A DNA stretch of 36,581 nt from an uncultured Schlesneria sp. (GCA_903834925.1 CAILLA010000258.1:1-36581); one strand, 5' to 3'; shown: positions 9,549 through 19,811, numbered from the stretch's first letter. Notes: generated from the letters alone by a model not told the origin. Numbers and translations are program-made.

Positions 9549-9944
9549 ATGCCTTCGCACGACGAGATTTACGAGAAAGTTAAAGCCACGCTGATCGACG
9601 CATTGGGAGTCGATGACGATGAAGTGACCCCGGCATCACGATTGAAAGCCGACCTCGGTGCTGAATCAATCGATTTTCTGGACATCGTCTTTCGCTTGGA
9701 AAAGAACTTCGGGATCAAGATTCCCCGAAATGAACTGTTCCCAGAAAGCCTGTTCGCTGCCGATTCTGGTTTTGCTGAAAACGGTAAAGTCACCGAAAAG
9801 GGACTTGGCGAACTTCGGACGAAACTGCCTCACGCGGACAAAGCCGCCATCGACAAGCTGGCGCTTGATCCGAAAGTTGAAAACGTCGAAGACCTGTTCA
9901 CCGTTAATATGGTGGTGAATTTCCTGGAATCGAAGCTGAACTGA
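9549..9944 (+). CDS. Extended acyl carrier protein
   Basis: 131 residues from ATG 9549, which has an AGGAG about 8 nt upstream; an in-frame start at 9489 lacks this support. The N-terminal half matches acyl carrier proteins: an amphipathic helix followed by LGVDDDEVTPASRLKADLGA and the phosphopantetheine site with Ser40 in AESIDFLD, then helix II (VFRLEKNFGIKIP). A normal ACP is about 80 residues. Here roughly 50 extra residues (about 58-107) separate helix II from the terminal helices (VEDLFTVNMVVNFLE). The protein should carry acyl intermediates for the flanking dehydratases, ketoreductase and ketosynthase after modification by a phosphopantetheinyl transferase not found in this window. The long insertion suggests a dedicated, non-housekeeping carrier. 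Confidence 0.87.
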   Translation: MPSHDEIYEKVKATLIDALGVDDDEVTPASRLKADLGAESIDFLDIVFRLEKNFGIKIPRNELFPESLFAADSGFAENGKVTEKGLGELRTKLPHADKAAIDKLALDPKVENVEDLFTVNMVVNFLESKLN

Positions 9945-9961
9945 TTTGGAGAGCGAAGAAC

Positions 9962-9981
9962 CCGGGGGTTAACACCCCCGG
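9962..9981. repeat. GC-rich hairpin between ACP and second dehydratase
   Basis: A perfect 8-bp stem, CCGGGGGT (9962-9969) and ACCCCCGG (9974-9981), around the loop TAAC. It sits in the 58-bp gap between two genes of the cassette, about 20 nt before the ATG at 10003, with no T-run after it. It could limit read-through or affect translation of the downstream gene; it may equally be an inserted REP-type palindrome. Confidence 0.75.
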
Positions 9982-10002
9982 CTCGCCTGGAAGTACAAAA
10001 AC

Positions 10003-10491
10003 ATGCGTTGGATCTGGATTGACCGGTTTGTGGAATTTGTGAATGGCTCACACGCCAAGGCGATTAAAAACGTCACCCTGGCCGAAGACCATTTGCACGA
10101 TCACTTTCCGGGTTTTCCAGTGATGCCCCAATCGCTGATGCTCGAAGGGATGGCTCAGACCGGCGGAATTCTGCTGGGAAAAGTGAACGAGTTCAACAGG
10201 GTGGTCATCCTGGCCAAAGTTCCGAAGATGACGTTTCACAGTTGGGCAATTCCCGGCGATACACTGACCTACACCGCCAAGCTGATTGATGCCCGCGACG
10301 AAGGGGGCATGGTCGAAGTACAGGCTCATGTCGGTGAGCGACTGGTTGCGGATGGAGAGATCGTCTTCGCACACGTTGACGAAAACGCCGATGGTGGGGT
10401 CAAGATCGACCAGAAGAACTTTGTGTTTTCTATGCGTCTTCTGGGAGTTATGGACGTCGGAAAAGCGGGTGAGGGATTGGAGTCAAAATGA
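10003..10491 (+). CDS. FabZ-like dehydratase (hotdog fold), second copy
   Basis: 162 residues, paralogous to the protein encoded at 8005 (shared WIDR/LIDR start, AIKN(V/L)(T/S)LAE, DHFPGFPVMP). The catalytic pair is kept (His34 and Glu48 in the block HFPGFPVMPQSLMLE), but the canonical Gly-Val after MP is Gln-Ser. That change lies in the active-site loop and may alter substrate preference or activity. The gene ends in an ATGA overlap with the ketosynthase (10488-10491), so the two are probably co-translated. Expected activity is dehydration of 3-hydroxyacyl-ACP. Two diverged dehydratases in one cassette suggest either different chain lengths or a two-subunit enzyme. Confidence 0.86.
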   Translation: MRWIWIDRFVEFVNGSHAKAIKNVTLAEDHLHDHFPGFPVMPQSLMLEGMAQTGGILLGKVNEFNRVVILAKVPKMTFHSWAIPGDTLTYTAKLIDARDEGGMVEVQAHVGERLVADGEIVFAHVDENADGGVKIDQKNFVFSMRLLGVMDVGKAGEGLESK

Positions 10492-11768
10492 GACGGCGAG
10501 TTGTCATTACGGGAATCGGAGCGATCACTCCAATCGGTAATACCGTTGAAACGATGTGGAAGTCGCTGCAGGAAGCGAAGAGCGGTATCGGTCCGATCAC
10601 GCACTTTGATGCTTCGCACTTTCCCACAACATTTGCCGCCGAAGTCAGAAACTTCGACCTGAAAGACTACGTCGACGATCCAAAGCGATTCGAACACTGT
10701 GGTCTGAATATCCGGTTCGCAATCGGTGCGGCCCGCCAGGCGGTTGACGATTCTGGCGTGCTCAATTCAGTCGATCCGTCTCGATTCGGAATCTATCTGG
10801 GTGCAGGAGAAGGCCAGCAGGACTTCGCCCGCGTGATGAGTCTGATTGCGGAATCGCAAAAAGATGGCCACGTTGACCTGGAAGCATTTACCCGCGTAGG
10901 GCTGACTCGGCTGCATGCCCAACAAGAGCTGGAACAGGAACCGAACATGCCGGCAGGACATCTCGCCAGCCTGTTCGATGCCCAGGGTCCCAATTTGAAC
11001 TGCTTGACGGCCTGTGCTGCGTCCAGCCAGGCGATTGGTGAAGCAACGGAAATCATTCGTCGTGGCGACGCCGACGTGATGTTGTCGGGCGGCGCTCACA
11101 GCATGATCCATCCATTTGGAGTGACAGGATTCAACCTGTTGACAGCCCTGTCGACTCATAACCAGGACCCGCAACGGGCCTCACGTCCATTTGATCGCGA
11201 ACGGGACGGTTTCGTTCTGGGTGAAGGTGCGGGGATGGTGATCCTCGAAGAATTGGAACACGCGAAAAAACGAGGGGCTCGGATTTACGCGGAACTGGTT
11301 GGCTACGGTTCAACCGCCGACGCCTACCGGATCACGGATATTCACCCTGAAGGGCGTGGAGCGGTCGCGTGCATCAACATGGCTCTCAAGGACGCCAAGT
11401 TGAATCCCGAAGATATCCAATATATCAACGCTCACGGAACCAGCACCGAAGTCAACGACAAGGTCGAAACCGCAGCCATCAAGACATCTTTCGGTGCTGC
11501 AGCCTACAAGACGCCGGTTTCCAGCATCAAGAGTATGATGGGTCATCTGATCGCCGCTGCTGGCAGCGTGGAAGCAATCACTTGTCTCTTGTCGATGCGT
11601 GACAATGTGCTGCCACCAACGATCAACTACGAAACCCCTGACCCCGATTGTGATCTCGATTACGTTCCGAACGAAGCTCGTCAAGCACCCGTTCGTCGCA
11701 CGCTCTCCAATAGTTTCGGGTTTGGTGGCCAGAACTGTTCGTTGATCTTTGCGGAATATCACGGCTGA
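10488..11768 (+). CDS. Beta-ketoacyl-ACP synthase II-like (FabF family)
   Basis: 426 residues, typical of FabF/KAS II. The thiolase-fold condensing-enzyme triad is visible: Cys176 in LTACAASSQAIG, His316 in AHGTSTEVND and His353 in MMGHLIAAAG, with Lys348 five residues before. The C-terminal NSFGFGGQN motif is also present. The family condenses malonyl-ACP with acyl-ACP, releasing CO2. The start overlaps the stop of the preceding dehydratase by four bases. With the two dehydratases, FabG and the long ACP it completes an elongation cycle apart from malonyl loading and enoyl reduction. A general fabF role cannot be excluded, but the fabD, fabH and acpP genes usual for that locus are absent here. 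Confidence 0.93.
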   Translation: MRRRVVITGIGAITPIGNTVETMWKSLQEAKSGIGPITHFDASHFPTTFAAEVRNFDLKDYVDDPKRFEHCGLNIRFAIGAARQAVDDSGVLNSVDPSRFGIYLGAGEGQQDFARVMSLIAESQKDGHVDLEAFTRVGLTRLHAQQELEQEPNMPAGHLASLFDAQGPNLNCLTACAASSQAIGEATEIIRRGDADVMLSGGAHSMIHPFGVTGFNLLTALSTHNQDPQRASRPFDRERDGFVLGEGAGMVILEELEHAKKRGARIYAELVGYGSTADAYRITDIHPEGRGAVACINMALKDAKLNPEDIQYINAHGTSTEVNDKVETAAIKTSFGAAAYKTPVSSIKSMMGHLIAAAGSVEAITCLLSMRDNVLPPTINYETPDPDCDLDYVPNEARQAPVRRTLSNSFGFGGQNCSLIFAEYHG

Positions 11769-11801
11769 TCCCTTGGCAGCGGTTGATCCAAGGTTGCGTG
11801 C

Positions 11802-11831
11802 CGCTGCTTCGAAGTCTTCTTAGAAGCAGCG
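11802..11831 (+). terminator. Possible terminator-like hairpin after the ketosynthase gene
   Basis: CGCTGCTTC (11802-11810) and GAAGCAGCG (11823-11831) form a perfect 9-bp stem with a 12-nt loop, starting 33 bp after the ketosynthase stop. There is no T-run after it, so intrinsic termination is uncertain. Confidence 0.4.
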
Positions 11832-11858
11832 TGGTTACTGTTTACCCTGCAAGTGAAG

Positions 11859-11894
11859 AGCACTTTATGGCCGAAGACGGTCATCCAGTGGCAC
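11859..11894 (+). repeat. Dispersed hairpin element, copy B
   Basis: Same element as at 1-36: AGCAC, CGAAGACG and GTGGCAC blocks in the same spacing. The arms are CACTTTATGGCCG and CGGTCATCCAGTG, with 11 of 13 positions paired (one G-T). It ends one base before the ATG assigned to the alpha/beta hydrolase, so it may form part of that gene's leader. Confidence 0.75.
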
Positions 11895-11895
11895 G

Positions 11896-12891
11896 ATGTT
11901 GATCATCGTGACAATGTACTCGATGTCTGGCATGGGGATGTTTCCATTGTTCTGGCTGCTGATCTTCTTAACCTCGCTGGTCATCATTGATTTGGCCGTC
12001 CATTTGATTTACGTGCGGCTGATCCTTCGTATCTTTGAAACCAAGCCTCCGTTCTCGGTCGTATCGTCTCCTCCTATTCCTGATGCAGAACAAATCTCAT
12101 TCGAGACAAGTGATGGCATCACCCTTCGTGGAAGCATTCATCGTCAAGCCAGTGGTCCAGCAAAAGGGGTGGTTCTGTTCTGTCCCGAATTGGAAGGAAG
12201 TCACTGGTCGGCGGCAACATACGCCAACGGCCTGTTGCAGTCGGGATACACCGTTGTCTCATTTGATTTTCGCAGTCAGGGTGAAAGCGATCCGCAACCG
12301 GGATACGCCCCCCTTCACTGGCCAACAACATTCGAAGTTGAAGATGTTCGTGCCGCAATTCGGTTTATCAACAGCCGCTGCGATCTGAACAAGCTCTCGC
12401 TGGGGATCATGGGAGTCAGCCGCGGATCAACGCCTGCATTGATCGCTGCCGCTGAAACGGCACAGGTCAAAGCGGTCTGTTGTGAAGGGGCTTATTCGAC
12501 GGACGCACTTCTGATGCACTTCATTTTCCGTTGGGCCACCTTGTACTTACCACGTCCAGTCTTAGAAATGCTGCCGAAGTGGCATGTGCGAATCACGTTA
12601 ATCATGGTTCGCTGGACAAGTCGATTGTTACGAAAACGTCGCTACGTTGTGTTGGAAAACTGGCTGTCTAAGCTAAAAAATCGACCCGTGCTGCTAGTGG
12701 CTGGAGCACGCGACAACTACGTTCATCCCGACGTTGGACGCGGTTTGCAAAAACGAATCGACTCACCCTCAGCTCAGCTCTGGCTGGTTCCCTCGGCGAA
12801 ACACAACAGTGCCCGTGAGGTTGGTCCCGCAGAATACGACCGTCGGCTGAGTGAATTCTTCAATGCAACGCTATCGGCCAACCCTGCGTGA
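11896..12891 (+). CDS. Membrane-anchored alpha/beta hydrolase
   Basis: 331 residues. A hydrophobic N-terminal segment (about 16-40) should anchor it in the membrane. The hydrolase domain follows from about residue 65 with ISFETSDGITLRGSIH, a strand ending in SFDFRSQGES, and the nucleophile elbow GVSRGS with Ser175. Asp273 (GARDNYVHP) and His303 (SAKHN) complete a plausible triad. This matches the serine aminopeptidase/BAAT-like esterase branch of the alpha/beta hydrolases; the substrate cannot be told. The start is uncertain: ATG 11896 directly follows the repeat hairpin and has no clear Shine-Dalgarno, and in-frame ATGs follow at 11914, 11929 and later. It may be transcribed separately from the upstream cassette. 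Confidence 0.85.
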   Translation: MLIIVTMYSMSGMGMFPLFWLLIFLTSLVIIDLAVHLIYVRLILRIFETKPPFSVVSSPPIPDAEQISFETSDGITLRGSIHRQASGPAKGVVLFCPELEGSHWSAATYANGLLQSGYTVVSFDFRSQGESDPQPGYAPLHWPTTFEVEDVRAAIRFINSRCDLNKLSLGIMGVSRGSTPALIAAAETAQVKAVCCEGAYSTDALLMHFIFRWATLYLPRPVLEMLPKWHVRITLIMVRWTSRLLRKRRYVVLENWLSKLKNRPVLLVAGARDNYVHPDVGRGLQKRIDSPSAQLWLVPSAKHNSAREVGPAEYDRRLSEFFNATLSANPA

Positions 12892-13184
12892 AGCATTGAG
12901 GGTCCGGGCGATCGTTTTACCCGTAGCGACGAGCGCAGGCGGCTCGAAAGTTCAGCCCGATCTCTGCAAACGCTACCAGCAGCGATGCGTTGCAACTATG
13001 GTTTAACCTTGAAATCTTTTCCTGAAGGGATAAGTAATACCAAACCAGGAAAAGCTGGTCATGGTGCACTGCCTCAGGTTGGTTCCAATCAACCAGCCCA
13101 CGAAAGACTCATGTCCCTTTGACGTTTGTCACATTCGAGCCAATAATTGCATGGTTCATATTTCCGCGGCAATTATGGTGACTC
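12892..13184. other. Intergenic region, nothing recognised
   Basis: 293 bp between the hydrolase and the zinc-ribbon protein gene. A short plus-strand ORF (13061-13246) overlaps the next gene out of frame and has no recognisable motif. No strong hairpin with a T-run was seen. Confidence 0.5.
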
Positions 13185-14315
13185 ATGGCTGGTTGGTTGA
13201 GTCGAACGACGTCTCTTTTTCAGAAACCGCCGCCACCACTTCCTGAACCATATGAGGTGGAGTGCGATTGTGGTGGCAAAGTCGTTGGTCAACGAGCGGC
13301 GAATTATCAAAAACCGACTTGTCCCAATTGCACCCGGCCGGTGTTCGTGTTGCCGTTGAACGTTTATCCTCGACCAATGCCAAAGTCTCCGTCGAAAAAC
13401 CCGTCGCCTAAGAAAGTTGGCGAATCGAAGGGGACATCATCTTCGACAAATACCGTGGTGCAGGACATTCCGGTCAACAGTCCGACGAAGCCTGCTAACG
13501 GAAAAAAGCCGGTTGCAGGTCGTGCTGCTGCGGTATCAGTCGAGACCGAGCCGGAACAGTTGAGAGAACCACGTGGGCCGTTGATCACTCCCTTGCGATT
13601 GGTCAGTGCGGCAATCATTCTGGTGAGCGTGTTAACGATCAGTGGTTTGGTACAGCGTCATCGGATCGAATCCGCCAAGGCGACCGTCGCTGCGTCTGCC
13701 GATGCGGGAATGGCCGCCATCAAAGACGGTGACTTTTCCAAAGCGGCTAAGGAATTGGAAAAGGCTCGGTTGGCAGTTGATGTGCTTGGAAGAAAGGACC
13801 AAACGGCAGACGAGATTCGCCGATTCAGCCGCGAAGCAACGGCAATCGCCAACCTTGCAGCAAGCTCGCTCACCGAGTTCCTGGACGACACGATTGCCAA
13901 CGCGAAGTCTGGTCAGGCGGAGCCGCTGCGAATGGCAAGTCTCGACAAGAATGCCTGGGTCATTTTTGACGCGACAGTAATCCCGGCTGGCGACGGCGGA
14001 AATCTGCTGATTGTTGATTCTCCCATCTATCTGAAAAAAGCTTCGGTCGAGATCGAAATCGAATCGGCGGCCATCAGCCGAGCGGCTCGTTCGCCAGAAT
14101 CCGGTGAAAATCCGCGAGTCATTTTTGCGGCTCAGTTGGAACAAGTGTCGGTTCCGAAGGGAGAGCCACCAAAGTCGGTGCTGACTTTGAATGGGAAAAC
14201 GGCGTTCGTTTGGACAAGTTACGACACCTATACCGCGATCGGTTATCGTCCGCATGATGCTGAAAGCGAGCAGCAGACGAAGGCGCTGCTGGATCGGCAG
14301 CTTGAGATTCGTTGA
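13185..14315 (+). CDS. Zinc-ribbon, single-TM protein of unknown function
   Basis: 376 residues. The N-terminus carries a likely zinc-binding ribbon: Cys27, Cys29 (CDCGG) and Cys46, Cys49 (CPNC). A Pro/Ser/Lys-rich linker (about 60-130) leads to one transmembrane helix (about 137-157, LRLVSAAIILVSVLTISGLV). After it comes a helical, TPR-like stretch (about 163-235, with GDFSKAAKELEKARLAV), then a C-terminal alpha/beta region (about 240-376) with no family I recognise. The likely topology is a cytoplasmic zinc ribbon and a periplasmic helical and C-terminal region, but this is inference. No operon partner is evident; repeats begin soon after its stop codon. Confidence 0.8.
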   Translation: MAGWLSRTTSLFQKPPPPLPEPYEVECDCGGKVVGQRAANYQKPTCPNCTRPVFVLPLNVYPRPMPKSPSKNPSPKKVGESKGTSSSTNTVVQDIPVNSPTKPANGKKPVAGRAAAVSVETEPEQLREPRGPLITPLRLVSAAIILVSVLTISGLVQRHRIESAKATVAASADAGMAAIKDGDFSKAAKELEKARLAVDVLGRKDQTADEIRRFSREATAIANLAASSLTEFLDDTIANAKSGQAEPLRMASLDKNAWVIFDATVIPAGDGGNLLIVDSPIYLKKASVEIEIESAAISRAARSPESGENPRVIFAAQLEQVSVPKGEPPKSVLTLNGKTAFVWTSYDTYTAIGYRPHDAESEQQTKALLDRQLEIR

Positions 14316-14358
14316 ACATTGGACGTTCCCTCGTTCCCAAGCGCCGGCGTTTAGTTCC

Positions 14359-14494
14359 CTCGTTCCCAAGCTCCGGCTTGGGAACGAGCTACTTCCAAGC
14401 TCTGGCTTGGCGTTTTAGCCGGGGAAGTTCGCCTTGCAATTCGCGAAGCGGAGCTTCGAAGAGCTGCGTACCCAAGCTGGAGCTTGGGGACGAG
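14359..14494 (+). repeat. 135-nt composite palindromic repeat, copy 1
   Basis: It begins with a 12-bp stem hairpin, CTCGTTCCCAAG / CTTGGGAACGAG (14359-14388, loop CTCCGG). A second CCAAGCTCTGGCTTGG palindrome follows, then a block with TTCGCGAAGCGGAGCTTCG, and last CCCAAGCTGGAGCTTGGGG. The same four parts in the same order occur at 15232-15366. A truncated extra start lies just upstream (about 14330-14349). Confidence 0.85.
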
Positions 14495-14611
14495 AGTTAC
14501 TAACGAGAGTAAGCGATCTCCGTTGGCGATTTCGCTCTGATCGGGCTATGTTGAATATCAGGATCACCACTTGGTGAACCGGTTCCAAGCAGCTTCTCAG
14601 GAATACATAGT

Positions 14612-15208
14612 ATGCAATTGTTAAGTTCCGCCTCTCGACGAATAGTCCTTCGGACTATGTTGGCCTCCTTGGCTTGCCTGACCTTCCTCGTTCCGGTTGT
14701 CGCAGCCGATCCCGCCAAAAAAGAAACGATCACCGAGGCCGAAGTGAACTCCGCTCAACAAGCGTGGTGTGATGGACTCGTAAAAATTGGCAAAGTTCAT
14801 AAAGAAGGGGGCGACTACAAAGCCGTGGCGACGCAAGTGATTCATGATCTTTACGACTACAACGACGGAAAGGTGTTTTTCAAACCAACATTAGCGTTTG
14901 GCAAGAACACTTTCCGCAGTACGAAGGAAGGGGCACTTTCCTACTTTGTCGGTGGCAGCAAGGATTTTCCAGAAGATTCAGGTTTTGCACTGAAGCACTG
15001 GGTGAAAGTTCGGTATGACAACAACGCTACTGAGAACGGTATTCAAATTCATGGAGATATCGCGATCACCATGGGGAATGTTTACCTCACGAATGCCAAT
15101 GGTGATGAAGTGATGGTGGACAAGACGTTCGTGTTTCGGAAGTGCAAAGATGGCAAGCTTCGGCTGTGCGTTCACAAGTCGGCATTGCCGTTTGAACCTG
15201 CGAAGTAG
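14612..15208 (+). CDS. Small secreted NTF2/SnoaL-like protein
   Basis: 198 residues with a signal peptide (about 1-32, basic start, hydrophobic core, AA cleavage site before DPAKK). The mature part resembles a family often mislabelled phosphoribosyl-AMP cyclohydrolase: QQAWCDGLVKIGKVHKEGGDY, VIHDLYDYNDGKVFFKPT, EGALSYFVGG, FPEDSGFA and a final HKSALPF. It probably has an NTF2-like cone fold; no cyclohydrolase catalytic cysteines are present. An AGGAA about 9 nt before ATG 14612 supports the start. The gene stands alone between two near-identical 135-nt repeats, an arrangement that would allow deletion or exchange. Biochemical role unknown; the resemblance is from memory of the family. Confidence 0.82.
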   Translation: MQLLSSASRRIVLRTMLASLACLTFLVPVVAADPAKKETITEAEVNSAQQAWCDGLVKIGKVHKEGGDYKAVATQVIHDLYDYNDGKVFFKPTLAFGKNTFRSTKEGALSYFVGGSKDFPEDSGFALKHWVKVRYDNNATENGIQIHGDIAITMGNVYLTNANGDEVMVDKTFVFRKCKDGKLRLCVHKSALPFEPAK

Positions 15209-15231
15209 GCTCATTCCCCTCGTTCATTCCT

Positions 15232-15366
15232 CTCGTTCCCAAGCTCCGGCTTGGGAACGAGCGTCTTCCAAGCTCCGGCTTGGCGTTTTTCTGGAGACGG
15301 TCGCTTTGCAATTCGCGAAGCGGAGCTTCGACGAGCTGAGTTCCCAAGCTGGAGCTTGGGAACGAG
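15232..15366 (+). repeat. 135-nt composite palindromic repeat, copy 2
   Basis: Same order of palindromes as at 14359-14494 and the same orientation, 873 bp further on. It starts with the identical CTCGTTCCCAAG / CTTGGGAACGAG hairpin (15232-15261) and ends with CCCAAGCTGGAGCTTGGG followed by AACGAG. It fills most of the gap between the NTF2-like gene and the convergent DUF1552 gene. Confidence 0.85.
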
Positions 15367-15390
15367 ACGGAATCGGGAACGAGACTAACA

Positions 15391-16728
<1,338 letters not shown>

Positions 16729-16751
16729 GAATCAACATCCGGAAAGAAAAA

Positions 16752-19700
16752 TCACTTCTTGATGAATAAGTCACTCTTGATGACAAACTTTATCATATCG
16801 TGCATTCGGTAGTCATTGGACCTCAAATTTTTTCCTTGCTCCTTCAGGAACATGAATTCGTTGTAGGTCAGGCTGCGGCCGATAGCATAAGAGGCCAGAT
16901 GCTTCATAAAACTGAAGGCGACCTGATCGATTCGATCGTTGGCAAGATATGTCTTTAGTCCATTCAGGTCTTTGACTTCCGCTCCATCGGGAAGAGTCGA
17001 TCGCGGGTCGATGTTGGCTCCCGTTTTTAGCAGGCCGCCAGCGTCGAATGATTCAAACGGAAATCCCCAGGGGTCAATTCCGCCGTGACACTTAGCGCAG
17101 CCTTGCTGGTTTCGATGCTGTTCCAGCTTTTGTCGGAACGTCAACTGGGTCCCATCGTCCTCTTTAATGCGCGGAACATTCGGTGGGGGATCGTCTGGTG
17201 GTTCGGCAATGATTTTGCGAGCCACCCAGGCTCCCCGCTTGATGGGATTCGATTCGCGACCGTCACTCAGCCCTGCAAGGATTCCCGCGTTTGTCAGCAC
17301 CCCACCCAGATATTCTTGGCCGTGTTTGATCGGAACAAAAAGAAATCCGTTTTCCGTCTGGCTACCCAGGTTGTAATAGTTGGCCACGACTTCGTTAGCG
17401 ATGATGAAATCGGACTGGACCAGATTCCGTAGCGGCAGGTTTTTTTCGATCAAATACCGCAGAAATTGGACGGGTTCTTGTCTCAATTGAGTTTTCGTGT
17501 CACGCGTCAACCTTGGGAAACGCTTGGAGTCGACCGAGACGATGTCGATCTTGTCGAGACTGAGCCATTGGGCGGCGAACTCGTCGATGAATTGCTCGAA
17601 ACGCGGGTCGCAGATCAGTCGTTCGGTCTCGGAGTCCAACGACGAACGCAGTTCGTTTTTCGATGCAAGCTCGAGCAATCGCTGGTCAGGCGCGGTATTC
17701 CAGAGGAAATAAGAGAGTTTCGACGCGAGTTCGTTGGGATGGAGATCTTCCGGTTCGGGAGTCTGGCTGTTCTCGATCAGGAACAAAAACTGAGGCGCGT
17801 TGAGTATGACTAACAGTGCGTCTTTGATGCTTTGACGGTGGTTGCCGCTGCTCACGAATGACTTCTGCCAAACAGAAAAGATTGCTTCGAGCTCTGCGTC
17901 GGTCACAGGTCGCCGAAAAGCACGCGTGGCGAAAGAGCGGAGGATTTCCCGGGCCTCGATCGCGGGATCGGCATTGGTCACTGAAGCGTTGAAAATATTT
18001 CGGTGGGTCTCTGGAGGCCAGGATTCATAAAAAGGGCCTTCGAACTCGACAGACCGAATCCTCAGGCGGGGCATTTCGCGGCCATCGGTGTACTCGCTGC
18101 GAACTCCAATTTCCCGAATCCCGGCCAGGTAGTTGACGTTATCCTTTTCAACATCGGGGTTGGGGAAATCGTTGATCGCTCCTTCGAAAACATATTCTTC
18201 TAGCTCGCCGGAAGCGACGCGCCTTGGCTGACCGACCTGGGTGAGCGTACTTCCACAATCGCGGCGTAGTCCGAGATAAACACTTAGCGAAGGAACTCGG
18301 CGTTCGAACACAGAAAACCGTTGGGCCAATTCGTGTGAGTTATCCAGGCGGTTGAAGACCAGTCGACGTAGTTTTGAATTGTCACCAAGACGTGCCGATA
18401 TTTTCAGTTCGCCGGCAGGCAATCTGACAAGCAGGAATGCCGACGCCTGCTCTTTTGACTTTTCTTCATCGTTTGGCCGATTTGGATACGCCGTGAGTTT
18501 TCGTAGTTGGCCAGCGACCTGCCGATCTCCCAGCGTAATCGAAAACAGGTCCTTTACTGGTTCGGGACCGCTAACGATGTCTAACTGATAGATTCCTGCT
18601 TCCTTGATCAACACTTTCGCATCAGGCGAGGAAGTTAATTCAGTGACCGGAACCGAGACGGTGTCAACATTCGTTTGCGCCGGGGCGTCGTCGTCGAGCA
18701 ATAGTGCGTCGTCATATCGGGCCGCGCGGACTGTGATGCGGAAATTCCCATCTTCGGGTAATTCACGCAGTGAGATTTTGAAATTGGCCATCGGTCCGTA
18801 GGTGTCCGATTGACCAAAGATTTCGGGGCTAGGGATCGCTGGTCGCAACAGCAAACCTTCCGGAACGACCTGAAACGACTGTCCTTTTGGATAGCCGGGA
18901 GACCCGCGCATGCAGGCGAAGACCGAGTGATAAATGCTGTTGAATTTTTTCCAGGCGCGAATCGTGTCGTTACCGACGTAACCTTCGATGAAATCGTATT
19001 CCTTTCGCATGAAGAAGGGTTCATAGGCAAACGGTTTGTTCGGCGTCAGTTCTGTCACCAGGACATCGGGGTTGTTCAGCAGAAAATTATTGGCACCAAG
19101 AACCAGGTTGTCTGGACAAGGCTCAGGGTTAATCGCTGTCCCCAGATCCATTCGAAAGTTCTGGATTACTGGCTTTTTATTTTCGTCCACGATGCACAGA
19201 TCGAGGGCCTTTTCGGCGATATTAAAATAAGATTCGACCTGAAGCGGCGACAAAATCATCGTGTGGCTTTGATTCGTAAAGCCTTCCTTGGAGATTCCAT
19301 CTGGGGGAAGTGATTCGGTGAGATCTTCTTGCAGTCCCAAAAGGCTTTTCAGCGTGTTGCGGTATTGCGAGACCGTAAGCCGCCGGACAGACCCATTCTT
19401 TTTCGTGTCCCGCACTCGCGCGGCCGTAATCGTCGACAAGATCCAATCGTTTAACGTCTGCCTTTGTTCAGGGGTGAATTGCAATTCCTCAGCAGGAGGC
19501 ATTGCGCCGTCATCCACTTGCTTTTGAATTGCTTGCAAAAGAAACAACTGTCGGTCGTCGGGAGTTGCTGTCAATTGGTCAACCCGAACGCCCGATTTCA
19601 TATTGTCAGGGTTATGGCAGCGAACGCAGAATTTCTGAAAAAATGGCTGGATCTGTTCATTGAATGCGATGGCGTCGGTCGAAATGGCGGAAGCGGGTTT

Positions 19701-19811
19701 CGCAGGAGCGTCTTCGGCCGTTGCCACAACGCTTCCGATCAAAAAGGCAATTCCAATTGCAGTCCGCTTAAGAATCTGGCGTTGATCGAACGAGCGGGGT
19801 TTGTCTGTCAT
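16752..19811 (-). CDS. Planctomycete cytochrome c protein with DUF1587/1595/1592/1588/1585
   Basis: 1019 residues from ATG 19811; an in-frame TTG at 19871 would add 20 residues upstream of a normal signal peptide and is less likely. Signal peptide about 11-33. A haem-binding CVRCH follows (Cys62, Cys65, His66 in the planctomycete cytochrome C domain). Next come DUF1587 ([17 protein letters not shown]), a beta-rich middle region, DUF1595 ([20 protein letters not shown]) and DUF1592 ([15 protein letters not shown]). DUF1588 ([20 protein letters not shown]) and DUF1585 (C-terminal, [16 protein letters not shown]) close the protein. A second CxxCH (CAKCH, about 905-909) lies between DUF1588 and DUF1585. 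Two CxxCH sites suggest a periplasmic multi-haem redox protein. It is the first gene of a pair with DUF1552. Exact reaction unknown. Confidence 0.93.
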   Translation of the reverse strand: MTDKPRSFDQRQILKRTAIGIAFLIGSVVATAEDAPAKPASAISTDAIAFNEQIQPFFQKFCVRCHNPDNMKSGVRVDQLTATPDDRQLFLLQAIQKQVDDGAMPPAEELQFTPEQRQTLNDWILSTITAARVRDTKKNGSVRRLTVSQYRNTLKSLLGLQEDLTESLPPDGISKEGFTNQSHTMILSPLQVESYFNIAEKALDLCIVDENKKPVIQNFRMDLGTAINPEPCPDNLVLGANNFLLNNPDVLVTELTPNKPFAYEPFFMRKEYDFIEGYVGNDTIRAWKKFNSIYHSVFACMRGSPGYPKGQSFQVVPEGLLLRPAIPSPEIFGQSDTYGPMANFKISLRELPEDGNFRITVRAARYDDALLLDDDAPAQTNVDTVSVPVTELTSSPDAKVLIKEAGIYQLDIVSGPEPVKDLFSITLGDRQVAGQLRKLTAYPNRPNDEEKSKEQASAFLLVRLPAGELKISARLGDNSKLRRLVFNRLDNSHELAQRFSVFERRVPSLSVYLGLRRDCGSTLTQVGQPRRVASGELEEYVFEGAINDFPNPDVEKDNVNYLAGIREIGVRSEYTDGREMPRLRIRSVEFEGPFYESWPPETHRNIFNASVTNADPAIEAREILRSFATRAFRRPVTDAELEAIFSVWQKSFVSSGNHRQSIKDALLVILNAPQFLFLIENSQTPEPEDLHPNELASKLSYFLWNTAPDQRLLELASKNELRSSLDSETERLICDPRFEQFIDEFAAQWLSLDKIDIVSVDSKRFPRLTRDTKTQLRQEPVQFLRYLIEKNLPLRNLVQSDFIIANEVVANYYNLGSQTENGFLFVPIKHGQEYLGGVLTNAGILAGLSDGRESNPIKRGAWVARKIIAEPPDDPPPNVPRIKEDDGTQLTFRQKLEQHRNQQGCAKCHGGIDPWGFPFESFDAGGLLKTGANIDPRSTLPDGAEVKDLNGLKTYLANDRIDQVAFSFMKHLASYAIGRSLTYNEFMFLKEQGKNLRSNDYRMHDMIKFVIKSDLFIKK

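Noticed and set aside
13632-14369. 245-residue minus-strand ORF opposite the zinc-ribbon protein gene
   Set aside because: Composition is that of a shadow frame, with no domain; the plus-strand gene has cysteine motifs and a TM helix.
14359-15366. Insertion sequence or transposon flanked by the two 135-nt repeats
   Set aside because: The enclosed gene is not a transposase, the repeats are direct palindromic composites rather than terminal inverted repeats, and no target-site duplication was seen.
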